NCBI GenBank assembly: GCA_021201095.1
Contig: JAJQFO010000209.1
Coordinates: forward strand, 1-46,122
Reading direction: 5' to 3'
DNA from: Lachnospiraceae bacterium
GTDB taxonomy: Bacteria > Bacillota > Clostridia > Lachnospirales > Lachnospiraceae
Length of the DNA stretch: 46,122 nt
Positions 40,866 through 46,122 of this stretch are shown one piece after another. Position 1 is the stretch's first letter. Every line of letters begins with the position of its first letter. A program made the translations under genes and the position numbers. The notes beneath the pieces were generated by a model, which saw nothing but the letters and a program-made list of their open reading frames with translations, did not search any database and was not told the origin of the DNA.

Positions 40866-42887
40866 TCAGCAGATCTCCGATCCGGACGGCATATCCTTTT
40901 CCGGGGTCATCAGCGCAAGATTCCCATCCGGATCCTCCGCGCAGATCAGCATTCCTTCCGACACCAGGCCGGCCATCTTTGCCGGTTTCAGGTTGAGCAG
41001 GACCATCACCTTTTTGCCCACCATCTCTTCGGGGCTGTAGGCTCCCTTGATGCCAGAGAGGATCTGGCGCACCTGGTTTCCGATCTTCACCTGAGAGCAG
41101 AGCAGCTTTCTCGACTTTTTCACTTCCTCGCAGGCAAGAATTTCACCGACTGCAAACTGCAGCTTCCCAAAGTCCTCGTATGTGATCTCATCCTTCAGAG
41201 TGACCTGGATCTCCTGTGCAGAGCCTGCCGCAGCTGCGCCATCTGCCTGTGCGGAAGCTGCCGCCGCATTCGCGGCTGCGCGCGCGTTTTCTGCCTCGAA
41301 TTCCGCCATCTGTGCGGCGCGAATCTTCTCTGCCTTTGCGAGTACCTCCTTCATATCCAGTCTTGCGAACAGGATCTCCGGCTTTTCCGTCACCCTCATA
41401 CCGGACTCGCACAGCCCGAAGGTATCCATCTCATCGAGCGCACGTTTTTTCGCGCCCAGCTGTGTGAGAATCCGTCCGGAGGTCTCCGGCATAAAGGATT
41501 CCAGCAGCGACGCGCCGATCGTGATGCTCTCGACCAGATTGTAAAGCACCTCTGAGAGGCGGTCTTTTTTCGATTCATCCTTTGCGAGCGCCCATGGCAT
41601 GGTCTCGTCAATATATTTATTGCAGCGTTTGAACAGGGTGAAAATCTCCGTAATCGCGTCCGCGACACGCAGGTCGTCCATCTTCTTTACGACATTTGCG
41701 GGTACGGAAAGTACAGTCGCCTTCAGATCCTCATCCACCGGCTCAGTCACGCCGGTCTTTGTCACCACGCCGCCGAAATATTTGTTGGACATGGAGATCG
41801 TCCGGTTTACCAGGTTGCCGAGGGTGTTTGCCAGCTCGGAATTGACGCGTTCAGTCATCAGCTCCCAGGTGATCACGCCGTCATTTTCAAACGGCATCTC
41901 GTGCAGCACAAAGAAACGCACTGCATCCACACCGAACACGTCCACCAGGTCGTCTGCGTAGAGTACGTTGCCTTTTGACTTGCTCATCTTCTCCCCGCCC
42001 TGCAGCAGCCACGGATGGCCGAACACCTGCTTCGGCAGCGGCAGATCCAGCGCCATCAGAAAAATCGGCCAGTAGATCGTGTGGAAACGGATAATATCCT
42101 TTCCGATCAGGTGCAGGTCAGCCGGCCAGAGTCTGTTAAACTGCTCTGAGCTCTCTCCATCTGCGTCGTACCCGATACCGGTGATGTAGTTGGTCAGCGC
42201 ATCCAGCCAGACGTAAACTACGTGCTTATCATCAAAGTCCACGGGAATGCCCCACTTAAATGAGGTCCTCGAGACACACAGATCCTGCAGACCCGGCAGC
42301 AGGAAATTATTCATCATCTCATTTTTGCGCGACACCGGCTGAATAAACTCCGGATGCGTATTGATATGGTCAATCAGGCGGTCCGCGTATTTGCTCATTT
42401 TAAAGAAATACGCTTCCTCCTTCGCCGGCTTTACCGGGCGGCCGCAGTCCGGACATTTCCCGTCCACCAGCTGCGACTCTGTCCAGAACGACTCGCAGGG
42501 CGTACAGTACATGCCCTCATAAGAACCCTTGTATATATCTCCCTGGTCGTACAGTTTTCTGAAAATCTTCTGCACCTGCGCCTCATGATCCGCATCCGTC
42601 GTGCGGATAAATTTGTCATAGGACGTATTCATCAGATCCCAGATCCGGTGAATCTCTCCCGCCACGCCATCCACATATTCCTTTGGCGTCACACCGGCAT
42701 CGGCCGCCTTCAGCTCGATCTTCTGCCCATGTTCGTCCGTCCCCGTCTGGAAAAACACATCGTAGCCCTGCGCTCTGCGGAACCGTGCGATGCTGTCCGC
42801 GAGCACAATCTCGTAGGTGTTCCCGATGTGCGGCTTGCCCGATGTGTAGGCAATCGCGGTGGTCATATAATATTTCTTTTTACTCAT
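40866..42887 (-). CDS. metG: Methionyl-tRNA synthetase
   Basis: A 673-residue class I synthetase charging tRNA-Met in the cytoplasm. The catalytic core has AIAYTSGKPHIGNTYE (HIGH-type motif) and EKMSKSKGN (KMSKS); a zinc knuckle CTPC...CPDC lies between (about 125-147). An anticodon-binding helical domain follows, then a linker of Ala-rich low complexity (about 545-565) and a C-terminal Trbp111-type tRNA-binding domain (LQFAVGEILACEEVKKSRKL). The ATG has GAGGAGGG upstream. A Met-specific T-box lies upstream at 43163-43534, so expression should rise when tRNA-Met is uncharged. Confidence 0.97.
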   Translation of the reverse strand: MSKKKYYMTTAIAYTSGKPHIGNTYEIVLADSIARFRRAQGYDVFFQTGTDEHGQKIELKAADAGVTPKEYVDGVAGEIHRIWDLMNTSYDKFIRTTDADHEAQVQKIFRKLYDQGDIYKGSYEGMYCTPCESFWTESQLVDGKCPDCGRPVKPAKEEAYFFKMSKYADRLIDHINTHPEFIQPVSRKNEMMNNFLLPGLQDLCVSRTSFKWGIPVDFDDKHVVYVWLDALTNYITGIGYDADGESSEQFNRLWPADLHLIGKDIIRFHTIYWPIFLMALDLPLPKQVFGHPWLLQGGEKMSKSKGNVLYADDLVDVFGVDAVRFFVLHEMPFENDGVITWELMTERVNSELANTLGNLVNRTISMSNKYFGGVVTKTGVTEPVDEDLKATVLSVPANVVKKMDDLRVADAITEIFTLFKRCNKYIDETMPWALAKDESKKDRLSEVLYNLVESITIGASLLESFMPETSGRILTQLGAKKRALDEMDTFGLCESGMRVTEKPEILFARLDMKEVLAKAEKIRAAQMAEFEAENARAAANAAAASAQADGAAAAGSAQEIQVTLKDEITYEDFGKLQFAVGEILACEEVKKSRKLLCSQVKIGNQVRQILSGIKGAYSPEEMVGKKVMVLLNLKPAKMAGLVSEGMLICAEDPDGNLALMTPEKDMPSGSEIC

Positions 42888-42983
42888 GTTTACCCTCCTC
42901 GTTTATCTATTATTCTTTTCCCTTTCACAGCGGCAGAAGATTGCTGTCCGACTCCTGTCTGCGCCTCAGAAAGGGGCGTTTCC

Positions 42984-43161
42984 AATCGAGTAGGAGGCAG
43001 TCTTTTCGCCTCCTACTCGCCGCGCCGGCCGCGAGTGGCAAAGCCACTAATTTCCTTTCGCGGCCATGTGCAATCGGATAGGGGGAGTCCTCTTCCCCTA
43101 TCCGCCGCGCGGGGCGCGGGCAGCAAAGCTGCCAAAATTCCTCTCGCGCCCCTGCGCATCA
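42984..43161. repeat. Two tandem family A elements between T-box and metG
   Basis: Copy a (42984-43070) has outer arms GAGTAGGAGG/CCTCCTACTC, arms GGCCGCGA/TCGCGGCC and the inner hairpin GTGGCAAAGCCAC. Copy b (43072-43161) has GGATAGGGG/CCCCTATCC, GGGGCGCG/CGCGCCCC and GGCAGCAAAGCTGCC. The same architecture is kept with different paired sequences, which is evidence for a conserved RNA or DNA structure. Confidence 0.85.
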
Positions 43162-43162
43162 T

Positions 43163-43534
43163 AAAAAAACCGCCTTCTGTCTGACATCAGAAGACGGGAA
43201 ATCCGTGGTACCACTTCTGTTCGTCTGCGCCCGCATACGCATGCACAAACCTCATTACCGCTGTAACAGGCGGACCTGTCACGGACTAAAGCCAGCTGAC
43301 GCTGGCAGCTCATCCGCACCCCTCAGAAGCCATCTTCCGCAGATTTTCCGATATCCCCTCTCACCAGCCGGGGATTCTCTGTGATCATCCTGTCTGCGTA
43401 CTCTCTTCTTCACCGGGTATTTCTGTTTATAATGATGAAAACGCCGCCCAAATGCGGTGTTGAACACCCACTGGACGTTCGTTCAGCGCCGACAGAAAGG
43501 AAACGCAGAGCTTTTCTTTCATGGCGCCGCAACC
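43163..43534 (-). promoter_or_regulatory. T-box riboswitch, methionine-specific
   Basis: On the minus strand the leader ends in AGAAGTGGTACCACGG (T-box sequence, 43203-43218), then the terminator hairpin CCCGTCTTCTG...AGAAGGCGG with a run of seven T (43163-43197). Stem I has AGAGAGTA, GCTGGTGAGAGG and, on its 3' side, GGAAGATGGCTTCTGAG, where the ATG (43331-43333) is the expected Met specifier codon. Uncharged tRNA-Met would pair with the specifier and the T-box bulge and switch the leader to the antiterminator. The location upstream of metG agrees with Met specificity. Confidence 0.92.
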
Positions 43535-43540
43535 TTTTTT

Positions 43541-43569
43541 ACTTTAGCACAGCGGTTTCTATCTGTCAA
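43541..43569 (-). promoter_or_regulatory. Promoter of T-box-metG
   Basis: On the minus strand TTGACA (43564-43569) and TAAAGT (43541-43546) are separated by 17 bp; transcription should start near 43534. Confidence 0.8.
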
Positions 43570-43813
43570 GAGTGCTGCGATATTGAAAAAACTTTTGAAA
43601 ATTTGATTGCCTGCCACTCCTGTAGAGCAGAAAACATCCTGGATTTGGTCCAGGTGTGACTTGTAACAGGTTTTGCATGGTAAGCGGGGTAATGCAATAA
43701 GCTCGCAGGAAAATATGCCGCAGGAAAATATTATATTTATAGATTGCGATTCCATCTTGCACGTGTTATGATACCTTTTAACATAGTCTTCAGGTCTAAA
43801 TGCATGTGTATGG

Positions 43814-43899
43814 TACAATGAAAGCTGCGCATTGGAAAATCGCTTCGCGATTGGCGCAGCCTGCGTCCATACCCGCAAGCGGTTATGGACATATGATAC
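43814..43899 (+). repeat. Structured leader element (family C), copy 2
   Basis: From TACAATGAAAGCTGCGC through AATCGCTTCGCGATT and GCGCAGCCTGCGTCCATACC to GGACATATGATA. It matches 32651-32741 over about 90 nt with changed but complementary stem arms (AATCGC/GCGATT here, a TTGTGC/GCACAA stem there), and again lies upstream of a start codon, that of the DegV gene. Confidence 0.7.
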
Positions 43900-44033
43900 A
43901 GTTGTCCGCAAAAACAGATCATCCTGTCATACCTTTTATCACCCGAACGGTCTGCTGCGGCAGGGCAGGATCTGTGTTTTATTTCGGGCAGAACGACACT
44001 ATTGTGAAATCAAGGGAGGAAGAGCAGCTTTTT

Positions 44034-45008
44034 ATGAAAAACATTGCGATTGTGACAGACAGCAACAGCGGCATCACCCAGGCCGAGGCAAAACGGCTGG
44101 GCGTTTACGTGATACCGATGCCTTTTTATATCAATGGAAACCTGTTTTATGAGGATATCAATCTGACGCAGGAGGAATTTTATACGCATCTGGAGGAGGG
44201 TTCGGAAATCTCGACCTCGGCTCCGGCGGTCAGTGATGTCACAGAGCTGTGGGACTCCCTGCTTAAGGAATACGACGAAATTGTACATATCCCGATGTCC
44301 AGCGCCCTGAGCAGCACCTGCGCGACGGCGATGATGCTGGCGCAGAGCTATGAGGGTCGAGTCTTTGTCGTGGATAACAAGCGGATCTCTGTGACGCAGA
44401 AGCAGGCAGTCCTGGATGCGCAGCGCATGGCTGCGGCCGGATGGGACGGCTCTTCGATCCGGGAAAAGCTGCTTGCCGACATGTATGAATGCAGCATCTA
44501 CATCACGCTGGACACGCTTTATTACCTGAAAAAGGGCGGCCGGGTGACGCCGGCGGTGGCGGCGTTCGGTACGCTGCTGCGCATCAAGCCGGTGCTTCAG
44601 ATTCAGGGGGATAAGCTGGATACCTTCGCCAAGGCGCGAACGAAAAAATCTGCCCGTGGGATTATGCTGGATGCGATCCGCAAGGACGGACAGGTCCGTT
44701 TCGGGGCAGGGGCAGCAGCAGGCCGTGCCGGCACACCGTTTGACCAGGCAAAGGCAGCAGGCCGTGCCGACACACCGTTTGACCAGACGAATGCGGCGGA
44801 CCTGCCGTCGAAGGATCTTATTATCGGCATGGCCTATACCGGTGCTTTCACGGATGAGGCGCAGTCCTGGAAGGAAGAAATCGAGAATACTTTCCCCTCC
44901 CACAGAGGAAAGCTTCTGATGGATCCCCTTTCCCTAAGCATCTCCTGCCACATCGGGCCCGGCGCGATCGGGATCGGCTGCATCAAAAAGCTGCGGCTGC
45001 CTGAGTGA
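44034..45008 (+). CDS. DegV family fatty-acid-binding protein
   Basis: A 324-residue DegV protein. These bind fatty acids (as FakB subunits they present them to the FakA kinase for phosphorylation). The start MKNIAIVTDSNSGI, the middle VISTSAPAVSDV-like segment EISTSAPAVSDVTELWDSLL, IPMSSALSSTCATA and the end HIGPGAIGIG are family signatures. The ATG at 44034 begins the conserved part; a GGGAGGA lies upstream at long spacing, and the frame is open to 43800 through the leader element. It is about 40 residues longer than usual because of an insertion with two 13-residue tandem repeats (AAGRAGTPFDQAK, AAGRADTPFDQTN; 39-nt period, 44716-44795). Confidence 0.93.
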   Translation: MKNIAIVTDSNSGITQAEAKRLGVYVIPMPFYINGNLFYEDINLTQEEFYTHLEEGSEISTSAPAVSDVTELWDSLLKEYDEIVHIPMSSALSSTCATAMMLAQSYEGRVFVVDNKRISVTQKQAVLDAQRMAAAGWDGSSIREKLLADMYECSIYITLDTLYYLKKGGRVTPAVAAFGTLLRIKPVLQIQGDKLDTFAKARTKKSARGIMLDAIRKDGQVRFGAGAAAGRAGTPFDQAKAAGRADTPFDQTNAADLPSKDLIIGMAYTGAFTDEAQSWKEEIENTFPSHRGKLLMDPLSLSISCHIGPGAIGIGCIKKLRLPE

Positions 45009-45062
45009 CAGTCCGGCCAGGGCAATCTACGTTTCGCGCTGCCATTCTAAGAGCCACTCTAC

Positions 45063-45170
45063 GCTTCGTTTCGAGCAGTGCTAAACGAACGTCCGCCGGG
45101 GCTCCACTACGTTTCGAGCGGTGCTAAACGAACGTCCGCCGGAGCTTCACTCCAGTCCGTTCTAAACGCG
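45063..45170. repeat. 43-nt tandem repeat between convergent genes
   Basis: TTTCGAGCAGTGCTAAACGA (45069) and TTTCGAGCGGTGCTAAACGA (45112) start two units 43 nt apart; a degenerate third (TTCTAAACGCG) follows. The repeats fill most of the gap between degV and the DUF885 gene. No typical terminator was seen for either gene. Confidence 0.7.
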
Positions 45171-45216
45171 TGCCACTGGCACGCTGAACCGTCCAGCACC
45201 GCATATAGGCGGCGCT

Positions 45217-46122
45217 TCAGGATAATTTTTTCAGGCACTGCTCTTCCAGAATCGCAAACGGCGCGGGTCCGGTCTCAAGGACTGCCTGATGAAATTTTTT
45301 CAGGGAAAATCCGTCCACACTTTCTTCGAGGCGATCCCGCAGGGACCAGAAGTTCAGACAGCCGACATAATACTGCAGATAATTTGCCGGGGACTCCAGG
45401 ATGGCTTCGTAAAGTACGTCCGCCGTACTTTCTGAAAATCCCAGCCTGGCAAGGAACTCCGAAACCTCCCCGGACGTATACCCCCGGTAATGGATCCCGA
45501 TATCCAGAAGGGACGCGATTCCCAGTGTAAAGGAACGATTCAGCCGGCCAAGAGCAGCTTCCGTGCCGTCAGCATCATCGCCGTCATAGAGCGAGTACGC
45601 ATACATTTCCACATAAGTCGCCCAGCCCTCCGTGTAGCCTCCGACGTCCAGGAGAAACCGCAGCAGATCTGGCGACTGCGAGGCAAAATACACCGACTGG
45701 TACAGATGCCCTGGATACCCTTCATGAGCCAGGGTCGTATAGAGCTCCAGGCCGGAATAACCACTCGCGGGATTGATGTAAATCACGTTATCCGTATAGC
45801 TGTCAATCGCCGGCGTCAGATAAAAGGCCGGGCTCAGGTAATCCTGCAGCGATTCATCGACGTATTTGATTTCATATGACACACTGGAAAGCAGCGGAAA
45901 ATCGTTGGTAATCTTGCTTCTCAGATCTTCCAGAAGGGTATGCTCTATCCCTTTCGTTTGCTCTGTCGCTTCCATTTCATCTGTCTGCTCTGCCCCGTTC
46001 ATTTGATCTTTCGGTTCCATTTGCTCTGCCCCCTCTATCTGCTCTGCTTCCTCCATCTGCTTTGCATCCTCTATCTGCTCTGCTTCCTCCATCTGCTTTG
46101 CATCCTCTATCTGCTCTGCTTC
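45217..46122 (-). CDS. DUF885 family metallopeptidase, C-terminal part (partial)
   Basis: The last 302 residues of a DUF885 (Pfam PF05960) protein, a zinc-carboxypeptidase-like family that is often secreted or lipid-anchored. THE catalytic-type motif is AHEGYPGHLYQ (HExxxH) with a downstream Glu in GGYTEGWATYVEMYAY; LSPAFYLTPAIDSYTDNVIYIN and YYVGCLNFWSLRDRLEE are family blocks. The frame is open to the window edge, so the N-terminus lies outside. Just before the conserved C-terminal part is a hydrophilic insert with 12-residue tandem repeats (EQIEDAKQMEEA), encoded by 36-nt repeats. Confidence 0.88.
   Translation of the reverse strand, partial: EAEQIEDAKQMEEAEQIEDAKQMEEAEQIEGAEQMEPKDQMNGAEQTDEMEATEQTKGIEHTLLEDLRSKITNDFPLLSSVSYEIKYVDESLQDYLSPAFYLTPAIDSYTDNVIYINPASGYSGLELYTTLAHEGYPGHLYQSVYFASQSPDLLRFLLDVGGYTEGWATYVEMYAYSLYDGDDADGTEAALGRLNRSFTLGIASLLDIGIHYRGYTSGEVSEFLARLGFSESTADVLYEAILESPANYLQYYVGCLNFWSLRDRLEESVDGFSLKKFHQAVLETGPAPFAILEEQCLKKLS
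46020..46122 (-). repeat. 36-nt in-frame tandem repeats in the DUF885 gene
   Basis: CTCCATCTGCTTTGCATCCT begins at 46051 and again at 46087, a period of 36 nt, and runs off the window. More diverged units extend down to about 45960. Confidence 0.85.

Overview
The window looks like a chromosomal segment of a Lachnospiraceae-type Clostridia. This is an inference from the gene set: a family II pyrophosphatase with CBS/DRTGG insert, a Met T-box before metG, CW-binding wall repeats, a CmpB-type permease, a TPR lipoprotein and a CptN/TenpN-like type III toxin. Base composition is moderately GC-rich, and near-consensus promoters (TTGACA-like, 17 bp, TATAAT-like) recur. No rRNA, tRNA, CRISPR array or intact mobile element was recognised.

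Layout. 1-0.73 kb: a candidate type III toxin-antitoxin locus. 0.86-3.8 kb: cysD and cysNC (sulfate activation to APS and PAPS) behind a leader of 60-nt tandem repeats. 4.2-7.9 kb: a secreted CW-repeat/class A beta-lactamase-fold protein divergent from a MATE exporter. 8.0-12.2 kb: a surface-polymer operon of ABC permease, ABC ATPase, UDP-galactopyranose mutase and CDP-glycerol glycerophosphotransferase; the mutase has no canonical start codon. 12.8-17.1 kb: a cytidylate-kinase-like protein and a 1.17 kb-residue TPR/disordered/AAA+ protein. 17.4-18.6 kb: a purine-rich unit with promoter, RBS and terminator but no long ORF. 18.9-27.2 kb: murA, then a same-strand run of deoD, deoB, cdd, pdp, CBS-pyrophosphatase and flavin reductase, mainly nucleoside salvage. 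27.7-32.6 kb: a TPR lipoprotein and a large fusion of a TetM/EF-G-like ribosome GTPase with a C-terminal Rae1/YacP-type NYN ribonuclease domain. 32.8-36.6 kb: a scar zone with a serine-recombinase remnant abutting a truncated ADP-ribosylglycohydrolase, plus small fragments. 36.8-40.3 kb: an AAA/PD-(D/E)XK protein and a membrane diguanylate cyclase. 40.9-43.6 kb: metG under a T-box. 44.0-46.1 kb: a DegV protein and the C-terminal part of a DUF885 metallopeptidase running off the end.

Two themes cut across the genes. First, several families of structured, palindromic dispersed repeats lie beside terminators and in mRNA leaders, with paired arms that change together between copies. Second, conserved enzymes repeatedly carry in-frame tandem repeats of 24-42 nt in loops or linkers. 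The most interesting single gene is the ribosomal-protection-GTPase/Rae1-like nuclease fusion.
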